Below, one piece after another: positions 32,360 through 41,822 of a DNA stretch of 64,000 nucleotides. The translations under genes and the position numbers were made by a program. This DNA comes from Paenibacillus sp. FSL R7-0204 (GTDB lineage: Bacteria > Bacillota > Bacilli > Paenibacillales > Paenibacillaceae): the NCBI RefSeq assembly GCF_038002225.1, contig NZ_JBBOCA010000001.1, forward strand, positions 2,542,001 to 2,606,000, read 5' to 3'. The notes under the pieces are model-generated. The model was not told the origin of the DNA. It saw nothing but the letters and a program-made list of their open reading frames with translations, and did no database searches. Positions within the stretch are counted from its first letter, which is position 1. Every line of letters starts with the position of its first letter.

Positions 32360-33694
32360 TTAAAAGCCTTCTACGCCTTTGTCCTTCATCAGCTGGCTGA
32401 ATTTCTCATCCCAGGCCTTGAGTACGCCCTTGGCGTCCAGGCCGCCGGCGAATTCATCCTGAAGCAGACGGTACAGCTCGCTGCGGTCCACGATCATGTA
32501 GGCATCGGTGGTCAGCGTAGTCTTTTTAGGCGTGATATATTGATCGACAATCTCTTGCTTGTAGTCCGGGAGCTTCGGCGTAGTAACATCGCTGAAGTTG
32601 GAGACGGAGCCTTGGCTGTCCACCATCTTCTGAGCAACCTCTTTGCTGGCGAGGAACTCCAGGAACTGCTTCGCTTCGGCCATGTGCTTGGCTTTCTTCG
32701 GGATGAACAGCTGGCCGCCCAGCGGGCTGGCACCGAGGTTCGCATCCTCCGAAGAAGGAATAGCGAACAGGCCCAAATGCACATTCGGGTCTTTCTCGGC
32801 CACGTTCACAATCAGCCAGTCGCCCATGAACATCATCGCGGTTTCCTTGTTCAGGAATTTGCCCACGGCCATATCGTAGCTGTCGCTGAGAATGTCCGTG
32901 TTGGTGTAGCCTTTCTTGTAGACCTCATACTGCTGCTCCAGGAAGGTGGCGAACTCGGGAACATCGGACCACTTTTTGCGGCCGGCATTAATGTCCTCGA
33001 ACAGAGACGGCTCGTTCTTGGCAGCCCAATCGGCAAAAGCCGCCGCCGGCCAGATATTTGCCGCCCAGTTATCCTTGAACGGCATGAACACTGGCGTAAT
33101 GCCGCTGGCCTTGATCTTCTCGCAGACAGCCAGGAATTCCTCGTAATTCTTCGGAATCTCAAGCCCCAAGTCCTTGAAGATATCCTTGTTATAGACGACT
33201 CCCTGCATCCCTGTATCCTGGCTGTAATGGAAGCTGTAGACATGATCGTAAGCGGAGAGAACATCTTTGTTCAGCAGCCGGCTCACCCAAGGCTCGTTAT
33301 CGAGAATCTCGAAGTTGCGCTCCAGATTCAGGTCTGTAGTCGCACTCGCGAGATTGTATTGAATCAGGTCAGGCACCTCGTCAACCGCCAGCTTGGTCTG
33401 GAGTACGGTGGCGGTCTGCTCTGCCGGAAGCAGCTGCAGATTCACTTTGATATTGGTTTTCTGTTCGAATTCATCCAGCACATCCTGGGCCACGAACGCA
33501 GAATCCTGCGAGCTTTTGGAGATGGCCAGCTCGATGGTTACCTTTTTGCCGCTGCTGCCTCCGCTGTTACCGCCTCCGCTGTCCGTTGCCGCAGCATTGC
33601 CCTTGCCTGAACTGTCAGAGCCGCATGCCGCCAGCGTTAAGGTCATGATTCCAGCGAGCAGGCCTGTTGCGATTTTCTTCATTTGCTTACTCAT
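32360..33694 (-). CDS. Extracellular sugar-binding lipoprotein, CUT1 ABC transporter (module 2)
   Basis: A 444-residue family 1 solute-binding protein. The signal peptide MSKQMKKIATGLLAGIMT leads to the lipobox LAAC, followed by a Gly/Ser/Asn-rich linker (DSSGKGNAAATDSGGGNSGG) and the mature domain beginning VTIELAISKSSQDSAFVAQD. ATG 33694 is chosen over the open frame to 33769 because GGGGG lies 7 bp upstream and the signal peptide starts there. It is first in the transporter operon and divergent from the module 2 kinase. A good cre-like site lies 33 bp upstream. Confidence 0.93.
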   Translation of the reverse strand: MSKQMKKIATGLLAGIMTLTLAACGSDSSGKGNAAATDSGGGNSGGSSGKKVTIELAISKSSQDSAFVAQDVLDEFEQKTNIKVNLQLLPAEQTATVLQTKLAVDEVPDLIQYNLASATTDLNLERNFEILDNEPWVSRLLNKDVLSAYDHVYSFHYSQDTGMQGVVYNKDIFKDLGLEIPKNYEEFLAVCEKIKASGITPVFMPFKDNWAANIWPAAAFADWAAKNEPSLFEDINAGRKKWSDVPEFATFLEQQYEVYKKGYTNTDILSDSYDMAVGKFLNKETAMMFMGDWLIVNVAEKDPNVHLGLFAIPSSEDANLGASPLGGQLFIPKKAKHMAEAKQFLEFLASKEVAQKMVDSQGSVSNFSDVTTPKLPDYKQEIVDQYITPKKTTLTTDAYMIVDRSELYRLLQDEFAGGLDAKGVLKAWDEKFSQLMKDKGVEGF

Positions 33695-33726
33695 GTGATC
33701 GCCCCCGTAGTGTATTTTCTGTGAAC

Positions 33727-33740
33727 TGAATCCGTTTACA
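33727..33740. promoter_or_regulatory. cre-like CcpA site upstream of module 2 transporter
   Basis: TGAATCCGTTTACA matches the cre consensus TGWNANCGNTNWCA at 13 of 14 positions, 33 bp upstream of the binding-protein start codon. It suggests carbon catabolite repression of the transporter operon. Confidence 0.5.
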
Positions 33741-33885
33741 TTGCCCATTATAGAATGAGGAGAGCACAAGGTACATGTTTGTACTTGACACTTTCTGTGT
33801 AATATTCTGAACTCCGGGACGGCTTGTCATTTCGCCCGATTGGTTGTAAAGTAGGCAGCATCCTAAGGTTCAGGGGGGGCTCGGC

Positions 33886-35682
33886 TTGGCTACTTTTTAC
33901 GACAGACTACGCAAGGGCAGGGTTCAGGCCAGTCTGCAAACGAAGTTCTTCTTCACCTTCATGCTGCTCCTGCTGATTGTGCTGGGCTGCTTCCTGGTCT
34001 ACGTGAATTATATGGTGATCCAGCCGCTCAAGGACAAGACGGAGAACGAAATGAAGCTGGCTGCTGCCCAGGTCAGCGATCAGCTGAACCTGTATATCAG
34101 TAACCAGAACCAGCTCTCCCAGCGGATTCTGTCGAACAAAGAGGTGTTCACGCTGCTGTCCGCTGGCGATTACTCACAGCTTACCCTTGAAGGGCTGACC
34201 CGGAGCCGCAGGCTGAAGGACATCATGTTCCAGGCGCTGGGGCCGAGTCTGAACATTGAGGATATGATGATCTATGATCTGACAGGGGAGCGGGTGGCCT
34301 CTTATATCGGATACGCGGACAGTCCGGCGTCGCTCAGGCCGTTTCTGGAAGAGAGCAGTCAGCTGCCGACCTGGAATGCAAGCGGTTACGCGTTATATCG
34401 GCAGGGCGCGGATGCCATCTCTTTTGTGCGGGCGATCAGGAACCAGAATGGTCAGGTGTTCGGCTATCTGGCGGTGCAGCTCGACCAGCGGTATTTGAAC
34501 AGATCTGCTGCGGGACTGGCGGGCGGCAAGGTCTATATTATGGATCAGGACCAGCGGCTGGTCGCAAGCTTCCCGGCACTACGGGAAGGGGAGAAGGTCC
34601 CCGAGTTCGCAGCGTCTCCCTCTGAATCTGCAGCAGCTAACGGAATCTATCTAAGCAGCGGCCAGAACTATGTGGCTTACCACCGCTCTGCTGAGACGGG
34701 CTGGACTACCTATGTGGTGAATCCCAGGAATGTGGTGCTGGGCCCGGTCAATTCAGTGAAATACATCTCTATTCTGCTGATTACCGCGCTGATTCTATTC
34801 TCGTTCATCTTCATCTACTTCTCGACCCGGAACCTGCTGCTTCCGATCCGTAAGCTGCGCAGCCAGATTCTGCGGATGAACTACAGCAACCTGAATATGA
34901 AGGCGGGCCCGCGTACACACAACAATGAGCTGATTCAACTGAATAGTGCTTTTCAGGAGCTGCTGGAACGGTTACAGGAATCTATCGAACGGGAAAAGCT
35001 TGCGCTGCACGAAGAAGTGAAGTCGCGGAATTCCGCCTTGCAGGCCCAGATCGCACCCCATTTTATCCACAATGTCCTGTATCTGATCAGTATTGCCGCC
35101 CAGGAAGGGAAGAATAGTGTGGTGACTGAAATGTGCAAGCATCTCTCGGACAGCCTGCGCTATATTGTGTCCTCCCCTTATCAGCATGTGACGCTAACGG
35201 AGGAGCTGAAGCATACCCGGCATTATTTGTCCCTGATTCAGCATAATTTCGAGGACGACTTGGAGTGGGAGATTGACGGGGACGGTGGGCTTGCGCGGAT
35301 TGAGCTGCCCCGGCTGGTGATTCAGCCGTTCGTGGAGAATTGTATCGAGCATGCTTTTAAGAATACAGACCCTCCTTGGAGGATTGAGGTGCGGGTGAAG
35401 GTATATAACGGCCTGTGGGCCATCGAAATCCGGGATAACGGGGAAGGCTTCGCGCCGGGCAGGATCAGGGAGATTCTGGACAATATTGAGGACTCGGATT
35501 CCGGGGTCAATGAGCTTCGGCTTGGTACCTCAGGGATTGGCAATATGGGGATTGTGAATACGGTGAACCGGCTGAAGCTGATGTACAGGAACCGGCTGTT
35601 CTTCAACATTTACAACCACTTGGGCGGGGAAAAGGGTGCCACGGTCCAGATTATCGCATCGATGAGTAAAGACTTCTACTAG
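33886..35682 (+). CDS. YesM-type sensor histidine kinase (module 2)
   Basis: A 598-residue membrane kinase: helix 1 (about residues 21-43), an extracellular dCache-like sensor domain, helix 2 (about 293-315, ISILLITALILFSFIFIYFS), HAMP, the His_kinase phospho-acceptor region QAQIAPHFIHNVLYLISIAA (with Ala in place of the common Asn before the PHF), and an HATPase domain (FVENCIEHAFKN, IRDNGEGF, GTSGIGNMGIVNTVNRL). It starts at TTG behind AGGGGGGG. The response regulator follows after 18 bp, and the transporter operon is divergent. It presumably senses an external oligosaccharide. Confidence 0.93.
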   Translation: MATFYDRLRKGRVQASLQTKFFFTFMLLLLIVLGCFLVYVNYMVIQPLKDKTENEMKLAAAQVSDQLNLYISNQNQLSQRILSNKEVFTLLSAGDYSQLTLEGLTRSRRLKDIMFQALGPSLNIEDMMIYDLTGERVASYIGYADSPASLRPFLEESSQLPTWNASGYALYRQGADAISFVRAIRNQNGQVFGYLAVQLDQRYLNRSAAGLAGGKVYIMDQDQRLVASFPALREGEKVPEFAASPSESAAANGIYLSSGQNYVAYHRSAETGWTTYVVNPRNVVLGPVNSVKYISILLITALILFSFIFIYFSTRNLLLPIRKLRSQILRMNYSNLNMKAGPRTHNNELIQLNSAFQELLERLQESIEREKLALHEEVKSRNSALQAQIAPHFIHNVLYLISIAAQEGKNSVVTEMCKHLSDSLRYIVSSPYQHVTLTEELKHTRHYLSLIQHNFEDDLEWEIDGDGGLARIELPRLVIQPFVENCIEHAFKNTDPPWRIEVRVKVYNGLWAIEIRDNGEGFAPGRIREILDNIEDSDSGVNELRLGTSGIGNMGIVNTVNRLKLMYRNRLFFNIYNHLGGEKGATVQIIASMSKDFY

Positions 35683-35700
35683 AACCGGGGAGGGACCGCT

Positions 35701-36471
35701 ATGTATACCGCTATCATTGCCGAGGACAGCAAGCCGATTCTGCGGAATATCGAGGCTCTTATGCAGTCTATGGAGCTGCCTGTCCGTATATCCGCCACCG
35801 CCTCGAACGGGCTGGATGCCCTGGAATACATCAAGGCTAACCCGGTGGATATCCTGCTGACTGATATCCGCATGCCCAAGCTGGACGGGCTTGCGCTGAT
35901 CGGGCAGTGCCGGGAGGTGAATCCGGCGCTAAAGGCAGTGCTGATCAGCGGCTACAGCGACTTCGAGTATACGCGCAAAGCGCTGAATCTGCAGGTATTC
36001 GATTATCTGCTGAAGCCGGTGGAGCGGCAGCAGCTCGCTGAAGTAATGCAGCGGCTGGTCGCCCATCTGGAGGAGCAGGAGGGCAGCAGAATGGGATTGC
36101 CGGAGGGAGTGGCCTCACCCGGACAGCCCCGGGCTAAGAGCAGCGAGGAGCTGTTCCGGCAGCTGGAGCAATATGTGCAGGAGCAGCTCTACGCTCCGCT
36201 CTCCATTACCGAGGCCGCGCTTAAGTTCCACGTGAGCCCTTCCTATGTCAGCCGGATCTTCAAGCGCTATTCGCACCAGACCTTCGTGCATTACAGCATG
36301 CGGCTGAAGATAGCCGAAGCCTGCCGGCTGATTGCACTCCGGCCGGAGCTAAAGGTGAAGGAGCTGTCGGAGCTGCTGTCCTTCGGCGATCAGCACTATT
36401 TCTCTAAGGTGTTCAAGGACTATACGGGCGTCAGTCCTACGGAGTATAGGGGAGGGGAGCGGGGTTACTAA
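35701..36471 (+). CDS. Compact AraC-type response regulator (module 2)
   Basis: A 256-residue regulator: receiver domain (residues 1-120; TAIIAEDSKPILRNIEALMQ, phospho-acceptor in VDILLTDIRMPKLDG, about D55, and switch lysine in YLLKPVE) joined by a short linker to an AraC double helix-turn-helix (about 155-256; ITEAALKFHVSPSYVSRIFK, FGDQHYFSKVFKDYTGVSPT). It lacks the roughly 250-residue central region of the module 1 and 3 regulators. It is cotranscribed with the kinase and followed directly by a structured repeat. Confidence 0.93.
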   Translation: MYTAIIAEDSKPILRNIEALMQSMELPVRISATASNGLDALEYIKANPVDILLTDIRMPKLDGLALIGQCREVNPALKAVLISGYSDFEYTRKALNLQVFDYLLKPVERQQLAEVMQRLVAHLEEQEGSRMGLPEGVASPGQPRAKSSEELFRQLEQYVQEQLYAPLSITEAALKFHVSPSYVSRIFKRYSHQTFVHYSMRLKIAEACRLIALRPELKVKELSELLSFGDQHYFSKVFKDYTGVSPTEYRGGERGY

Positions 36472-36474
36472 CCA

Positions 36475-36645
36475 AAAAGCAAAAAGAAGCGGAAGGGGAA
36501 ATTTGGAACTGAAGGAGCGCTAGCGACCGCCTTTGTATTTGGATTTCTACCGCGAAGAGCGGTTCTAATCAAGGAATCTAAATACAACAGCGGCCGGAAG
36601 TCCAAATGTTCACCGCAGTGACGATGAAGCTTCGAGTTATATCGT
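36475..36645. repeat. Structured dispersed repeat, copy 2
   Basis: Matches 17432-17600 closely. The 14-bp helix here is GTATTTGGATTTCT (36535-36548) with AGGAATCTAAATAC (36572-36585). It keeps pairing although the variable half differs from copy 1, with four base pairs replaced. It starts 4 bp after the regulator stop and lies between convergent genes, so it would be in a 3' UTR on either strand. On the minus strand it ends in a T-rich tract, so it may act as a terminator there. Confidence 0.75.
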
Positions 36646-36683
36646 TCATTTTACGGCAGCGCTGCGGATAGGCGCTGCCGTCT

Positions 36684-37514
36684 TTATTTGCCGTATTTTC
36701 CCGGCGGGATGCCCGTAATGTTCTTGAAGGTGCGGATGAAATTGGCATAATCATTGAAGCCGGACAGGTAGCAGGTATCGGACACGGAGTTGCCGGCGGA
36801 CAGAAGCTGCTTGGATAACGCGATCTTTTTGAGCAGGACATAGCGGTAGATGGTGCCGCCGGTCTGCTGCTTGAACAGATGGCTGAGATAATATTTATCC
36901 AGATTCAGCTCCCTGGCGATATGCCCCAGCGACAGATTCAGGTGCAGGTGGTTGTCGATATAGCTCATGGCAGATTGAATATGGGAGGAGATGATGCTGG
37001 GCACGGCGGCACGGGTGCGGCTGTACAGCTCGTTGACCAGCACCAGAATCTGAATCAGATACGTCAGGGCCAGCACCTCGCTGCCGTACTGCTTGCGCTC
37101 CAGGGCTGCAATCAGCCGGGAGGAGAGGGCGGTATACTCTGAGAGCAGCGGCTCCTCCATCCGGGCCAGGTTATTCTCCCCGGGCTGGCGGTTCTGGAAG
37201 CAAGCCAGCAGATTCGTGGTCGCCGTACAGAACGGGTAGACCAGCGGGGCTTTGAAATGAATGGTCAGCCGTTTATAAGGCTCGGGGGACCGGTTGATGA
37301 TTTTATGAATCTCATGATTATTGAATAACAGGACATCGCCGCGCTCCAGCGGATAGCTGTACTGGTCCACGAAGCCGTTCACGCTGCCGCCGAGGAACAG
37401 GAAGATTTCATAGTGGTCATGGATATGGAAATCCCTCGTCGGAGAGATCGGAGAATTGCCGATACCGGCCAGAATATCGCCGTCGAACGTTTCATAATAC
37501 CGGGCATGCTTCAT
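36684..37514 (-). CDS. AraC-family regulator with N-terminal cupin domain
   Basis: A 276-residue regulator. The N-terminal cupin-like sensor (about 15-100; HIHDHYEIFLFLGGSVNGFV, ERGDVLLFNNHEIH) precedes a linker and an AraC double helix-turn-helix (about 175-276; LGHIARELNLDKYYLSHLFK and FNDYANFIRTFKNITGIPPG). ATG 37514 has AAAGGGG 8 bp upstream; the frame extends 9 codons further without support. It is divergent from the DUF2264/heparinase/GH88 operon, which it probably activates with a sugar ligand. Direct repeats spaced 20 bp lie between the two. Confidence 0.9.
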   Translation of the reverse strand: MKHARYYETFDGDILAGIGNSPISPTRDFHIHDHYEIFLFLGGSVNGFVDQYSYPLERGDVLLFNNHEIHKIINRSPEPYKRLTIHFKAPLVYPFCTATTNLLACFQNRQPGENNLARMEEPLLSEYTALSSRLIAALERKQYGSEVLALTYLIQILVLVNELYSRTRAAVPSIISSHIQSAMSYIDNHLHLNLSLGHIARELNLDKYYLSHLFKQQTGGTIYRYVLLKKIALSKQLLSAGNSVSDTCYLSGFNDYANFIRTFKNITGIPPGKYGK

Positions 37515-37544
37515 TGTCACTGCCCCTTTCATGTTGATCACAAT

Positions 37545-37583
37545 ATACGCAATATTTCATCACTATTCGCAAAGACATTGCAA
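37545..37583. promoter_or_regulatory. Direct repeats, candidate AraC-type binding sites
   Basis: ATACGCAA (37545-37552) and ATTCGCAA (37565-37572) are direct repeats exactly 20 bp apart, followed by CATTGCAA (37576-37583). Two-turn spacing of direct half-sites is usual for AraC-family dimers. They occupy the 120-bp divergent region between the regulator and the degradation operon. Confidence 0.35.
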
Positions 37584-37635
37584 TAATACCACAATACACT
37601 AGAGAAGAAGAATACCTGAGAGGGTGGAACTAGGG

Positions 37636-38778
37636 ATGAGTGGGATAGAACAGCGTAAATACTGGCTGGATACGATGCTGTGGATTGGAACGCCGGTCCT
37701 GGAGGCGCTTTCCGCGCGGAAACTGAAAGAACAGTTACCTGCGGAGTTTCATAGCGGGCGCAGCCAGTTTGCTCAACTGGAGGCTTTTGCGAGGCTGGCT
37801 TGCGGAATGGCTCCCTGGCTGGAGCTTCAGGGGCTTGAGGGTGACGAAGAGCACTTAAGAGCCCGTTATGCCGGGCTGATGCTGGAAGCGATTGATGCGG
37901 CAGTCGATCCGCAGTCGCCTGACTATATGGAATTCAAGACCGAAGGCCAGCCGCTGGTCGATGCGGCATTTCTGGCCCATGCGCTGGTGCGTGCACCGAA
38001 AGCGGTTACAGCCCGGCTGGACACACGGGTCAAAGGCAATCTGATTGTGGCGCTCAAGCAGACGCGGCGGACCGCTCCCAGCGGCAGCAACTGGCTGCTG
38101 TTCAGTGCGATGGTGGAAGCAGCCTTATATTCTCTGGGCGACCCGGATTATGACCGGATGCGGGTGGGCTATGCGGTCCACATGTTCATGGACTGGTACA
38201 AGGGTGACGGAATCTATGGAGACGGGAAGGAGTTCCACTGGGATTACTACAACAGCTTTGTTATTCAGCCGATGCTGTTGGATGTGGTTACCCTTTTCGA
38301 ACAGGAGAATGAGGAGTATGCCCGGCTTAGACCCTTGGTCCTGCAGCGGGCGCAGCGATATGCCTCCGTGCTGGAGCGCAGCATCGCCCCGGACGGAACA
38401 TACCCGTTCCTCGGGCGTTCTATCGTTTACCGGTTCGGGGCATTTCAGCTGCTGTCGCAGGCGGCGCTCCAGCATCTCCTGGAAGACTCGCTGCCCCCTG
38501 CCCAGGTGCGCTGCGCTTTGACCGCTGTCATTAGCCGGATTATGCAATACCCGGGCACGCTAGATGAGAACGGCTGGCTGCAGCCGGGGATCTACGGCTA
38601 TCAGCCGGAGCTGGCCGAGAGCTACATTAATACGGGCAGTCTGTATCTGTGCGCTGCTGTCTTTCTGCCGCTGGGCCTGCCTCCTGCTGACCCCTTCTGG
38701 TCGGGAGAAGACATGAAATGGACGGCCCAGAGAATCGCGGACGGCGAGAATGTGATGCGGGACCATGCTTTGGAATAA
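37636..38778 (+). CDS. DUF2264 protein, short form
   Basis: A 380-residue cytosolic protein of the DUF2264 family, predicted alpha/alpha-barrel carbohydrate-active proteins without a tested activity. Visible family features: RKYWLDTMLWIGTPVLEALS at the start, FARLACGMAPWL, a Trp/Tyr/Asp-rich central part (DGKEFHWDYYNSFVIQPML) and SPDGTYPFLGRSIVYRFGAF-like sequence (here APDGTYPFLGRSIVYRFGAF). Acidic/aromatic clefts of this type bind unsaturated uronides in related lyase systems. ATG 37636 is preferred to GTG 37624 because GAGAGGG lies 11 bp upstream. First gene of a four-gene operon; the last gene is a longer relative. Confidence 0.88.
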   Translation: MSGIEQRKYWLDTMLWIGTPVLEALSARKLKEQLPAEFHSGRSQFAQLEAFARLACGMAPWLELQGLEGDEEHLRARYAGLMLEAIDAAVDPQSPDYMEFKTEGQPLVDAAFLAHALVRAPKAVTARLDTRVKGNLIVALKQTRRTAPSGSNWLLFSAMVEAALYSLGDPDYDRMRVGYAVHMFMDWYKGDGIYGDGKEFHWDYYNSFVIQPMLLDVVTLFEQENEEYARLRPLVLQRAQRYASVLERSIAPDGTYPFLGRSIVYRFGAFQLLSQAALQHLLEDSLPPAQVRCALTAVISRIMQYPGTLDENGWLQPGIYGYQPELAESYINTGSLYLCAAVFLPLGLPPADPFWSGEDMKWTAQRIADGENVMRDHALE

Positions 38779-38816
38779 GGGATACAGACAGAGCGAACAG
38801 GAGAGGGAGCTTGGGC

Positions 38817-40628
38817 ATGAACATACAGGAACTTAAGGCAATCGTAGAGAACATGAAGCCGGCAGATCTCAGCTTATATTATCCGCAAGGAGATTCGGCT
38901 GCTTTTTGGAGAAAGGCGGCATCTTCTAAAGTTTTGCAGGCCAGTATCAGTGAGATTCGTGCAGAGGCACGGAGACTGGAAGGGCAGCCTATACCGCTGC
39001 TGACGTATCGTTTGTTTACCCTTTTCCGGCAGACGGGGTCGAGACTGGAGTATGAGCGGCCTTATTTTGAACGGAGAAGAAGATTGAATACGTATGTGTT
39101 CCTTAGTCTGCTGGAGCCGGAGAACGCAGCAGCTCTGGAGCAGCTTACAGATATTCTATGGGCGATCTGCGATGAGTACACATGGTGTGTTCCCGCTCAT
39201 CTTCCTGAGAAGCATGATGCTGCAGACATTAATCGGCATATCGATCTGTTCTCCTCCGAGACAGGCTTTACCTTAAGCGAATGTCTGCTGCTGCTCGGAG
39301 AGCGACTCCCGCTGCTGCTCCGCTCCCGGATACGCAGTGAGGTGGGAAATAGAATCTTCCGGCCGTTCCTTGCGCATGGCCCATATTTCTGGGAGACCTC
39401 GACTCACAATTGGGCGGCGGTCTGCGCAGGCTCTGTCGGGGCGGCTGCACTGCTGCTTGTGAAGGACAAGGACATGCTGGCGGAGATCCTGCTGAAGACA
39501 GAGAGCAGCATGAATTATTATCTGCGGGGTTTCGGGGCAGACGGGGCCTGCCAGGAAGGGCTGGGCTACTGGAATTACGGGTTCGGCTATTTCACTTATT
39601 ACAGCGATCTGCTCCGTGCAAGAAGCGGAGGCACGCTGGACTGGTTCAAGCAGGAGAAGGTGGCACAGATCGCCCGCTTCCAGCAGCAATGCTTCATAGA
39701 CGGCAGCTATGTCGCTAATTTCTCCGATTCCGTGCCCCGGGTGCGGGTGCATATGGGACTCTCCCATTATCTGGCGGACGTCTATCCGGATGTCCTGCGC
39801 CCGCCTTCTGCGCTGCGCGCCCCGTTCACAGAGGATCATTGCAGCCGCTTCGCACCGGCTCTGCGCAATCTGATCTGGACAAGAGCCGGAGAGGAGAAGG
39901 AGTCGTGGGAGGCAGGCAGCAGCTATCTGCCCGATGCAGCCTGGCTGGTAGCACGGCATATCTCCGCTGCCGGCGCCTTCGGCTTCGCGGCCAAGGGCGG
40001 CCATAACGACGAGCCGCATAATCATAATGACCTGGGCCAATTCATTCTGAGCGGCCGGGGGGAGATCTTCGCGGCCGATCTGGGCAGCGGTGAGTACACG
40101 GCGGACTATTTCGGTGCCGGCCGTTACGGCTATGACTGTAACGGGTCGCAGGGCCACAGTGTGCCGATTATTGACGGCCAGTACCAGGGGGCAGGACGGG
40201 AGTTCCAGGCAACGGTGCTGTATGCATCGGCAGCGGAGGCGAAGGATGAGCTGACGCTGGAGCTGGCCCGGGCGTACCCGGTAGCCGGACTGCAATCCCT
40301 GGTCCGTTCGCTGGTCTGGCATAAGGAGGAGCTGCCCCGTCTGGAGCTGACAGACACTTACCGCTATGACGGAGCTCCGGCAAGCTGGACGGAACGGTTC
40401 GTAACGTGGCGCAGACCGGAGTTGACGGGTACAGGGCGAGTACTGCTACCGGGTGCCGAAGGCCACGGCGTTCAGGTGATCTACGATCCGCAGATCGTCC
40501 GGCCGGAGATTACAGCACATGTGTACCAGGATCACTATGGCCAGGACACGGTGTGGCATACTCTGGACTTCCAGGTTCTCCAGCCAGGAGCAGAGGGCGT
40601 ATTGATGTTTACTTTTCAATTTATATAA
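38817..40628 (+). CDS. Heparinase II/III-like polysaccharide lyase or hydrolase
   Basis: A 603-residue protein. The N-terminal alpha/alpha toroid (about 1-350; SHYLADVYPDV, FLAHGPYFWETSTHNWAAVC) is followed by the heparinase II/III-like beta-sandwich (about 375-600) with the metal/catalytic pattern GGHNDEPHNHNDLGQFILSG and GYDCNGSQGHSVPIIDG. Such enzymes cleave uronic-acid polymers by beta-elimination, giving unsaturated uronides. No signal peptide was seen, so it would act on imported oligosaccharides. ATG 38817 is chosen because the frame upstream (to 38718) overlaps the DUF2264 gene and lacks a ribosome binding site. It feeds the GH88 enzyme encoded next. Confidence 0.9.
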   Translation: MNIQELKAIVENMKPADLSLYYPQGDSAAFWRKAASSKVLQASISEIRAEARRLEGQPIPLLTYRLFTLFRQTGSRLEYERPYFERRRRLNTYVFLSLLEPENAAALEQLTDILWAICDEYTWCVPAHLPEKHDAADINRHIDLFSSETGFTLSECLLLLGERLPLLLRSRIRSEVGNRIFRPFLAHGPYFWETSTHNWAAVCAGSVGAAALLLVKDKDMLAEILLKTESSMNYYLRGFGADGACQEGLGYWNYGFGYFTYYSDLLRARSGGTLDWFKQEKVAQIARFQQQCFIDGSYVANFSDSVPRVRVHMGLSHYLADVYPDVLRPPSALRAPFTEDHCSRFAPALRNLIWTRAGEEKESWEAGSSYLPDAAWLVARHISAAGAFGFAAKGGHNDEPHNHNDLGQFILSGRGEIFAADLGSGEYTADYFGAGRYGYDCNGSQGHSVPIIDGQYQGAGREFQATVLYASAAEAKDELTLELARAYPVAGLQSLVRSLVWHKEELPRLELTDTYRYDGAPASWTERFVTWRRPELTGTGRVLLPGAEGHGVQVIYDPQIVRPEITAHVYQDHYGQDTVWHTLDFQVLQPGAEGVLMFTFQFI

Positions 40629-40672
40629 GGCGTACGGCATGGGTACATCATTCACACAAAGGTGGGATTCAT

Positions 40673-41809
40673 ATGAGCAGAACCATAGATCAGGCATGGG
40701 TAGATGAGGCTTGGAGTAAGGCACTGGAAAAGACGAGAACGAACAGTATCAGCATCGGAGCCGAATTCCCGCATGCCAGTCAAGGCGGCAAGTATGTTCT
40801 GGAGGTACCAAGCTGGTGGACCGCCGGCTTCTGGCCGGGCATGCTCTGGCAGCTCTATGCCGGGAGCGGTGACGAGGGTCTGAAGGCAGTAGCCGAGCGC
40901 TGCGAGGAGCGGCTGGATGAGGTGCTGGACGGCTACGTGAAGCTGGATCATGATCTAGGCTTCATGTGGCTGCTTACCAGCGTTGCCAATTACAAGCTGA
41001 CGGGCAGAGAAGAATCAAGGGTCCGCGGGCTGAAGGCCGCCAACTATCTGGCCGCCCGCTTCAACCTGAAGGGCCGCTATATCCGGGCCTGGAATCCCTG
41101 GAGAGAAGGCGAGGACAACAGCGGGGTCGCCATTATTGACTGCAGCATGAACACCAGCCTGCTGTTCTGGGCCTCCGAAGTCACCGGAGACCCGCGTTAC
41201 CGGCATATCGCGGAGGCGCATATGGATACAGTGCTGGAGCATTTCATCCGGCCGGACGGCTCCGTCTATCATATTGTCAGCTTCAACCCGGAGACGGGCG
41301 AAGTGGCAGAGAAGCTGGGCGGACAGGGCTATGCGCCGGAATCGGCCTGGTCGCGAGGCGCGGCTTGGGCACTATACGGGCTGGCGCTGGCCTATCATCA
41401 TACCGGCAAGCCGAGCTATCTGCATGCGTCCAAGCAGGTTGCACATTTCTTCCTGACCCGGCTGCCTGAGGATCAGGTGCCGCATTGGGATTTCCGCGCT
41501 CCCGGTGATGTTGGGGAGATCCGCGATACTTCAGCCGGTTCCTGCGCGGCAAGCGGTCTGCTGCTGTTGGCCGGGCTGGTGGAAGAATCAGAGGCTCATG
41601 TCTACCGGAACGGGGCGCTTAGAATCACGGAATCTCTCTACCGTAATTACGGAACTTGGGACAATCCCGGCGAACAAGGACTGCTGCTTCACGGCACCAG
41701 TAACTATCCTGAGGACCGGAACATTGATGTGCCGCTGATCTACGGGGATTTCTTCTATGTCGAGGCACTGGCCCGGATCAAGGGAGCAGGCCCGTTCTAC
41801 TGGGAGTAG
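40673..41809 (+). CDS. GH88 unsaturated glucuronyl hydrolase
   Basis: A 378-residue alpha/alpha-barrel enzyme that hydrates the double bond of unsaturated uronic acid at oligosaccharide ends, releasing it. The two conserved catalytic aspartates are present: KLDHDLGFMW (about D94) and IIDCSMNTSLLFW (about D156), spaced as in Bacillus UGL. SWWTAGFWPGMLW, AWSRGAAWALYGLALAY and DTSAGSCAASGLLLL are further family signatures. ATG 40673 follows AAAGGTGG; the open frame extending to 40406 lies inside the heparinase gene. It acts directly after the heparinase-like lyase and is cytosolic. Confidence 0.95.
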   Translation: MSRTIDQAWVDEAWSKALEKTRTNSISIGAEFPHASQGGKYVLEVPSWWTAGFWPGMLWQLYAGSGDEGLKAVAERCEERLDEVLDGYVKLDHDLGFMWLLTSVANYKLTGREESRVRGLKAANYLAARFNLKGRYIRAWNPWREGEDNSGVAIIDCSMNTSLLFWASEVTGDPRYRHIAEAHMDTVLEHFIRPDGSVYHIVSFNPETGEVAEKLGGQGYAPESAWSRGAAWALYGLALAYHHTGKPSYLHASKQVAHFFLTRLPEDQVPHWDFRAPGDVGEIRDTSAGSCAASGLLLLAGLVEESEAHVYRNGALRITESLYRNYGTWDNPGEQGLLLHGTSNYPEDRNIDVPLIYGDFFYVEALARIKGAGPFYWE

Positions 41810-41822
41810 GAGGAGTATGATA

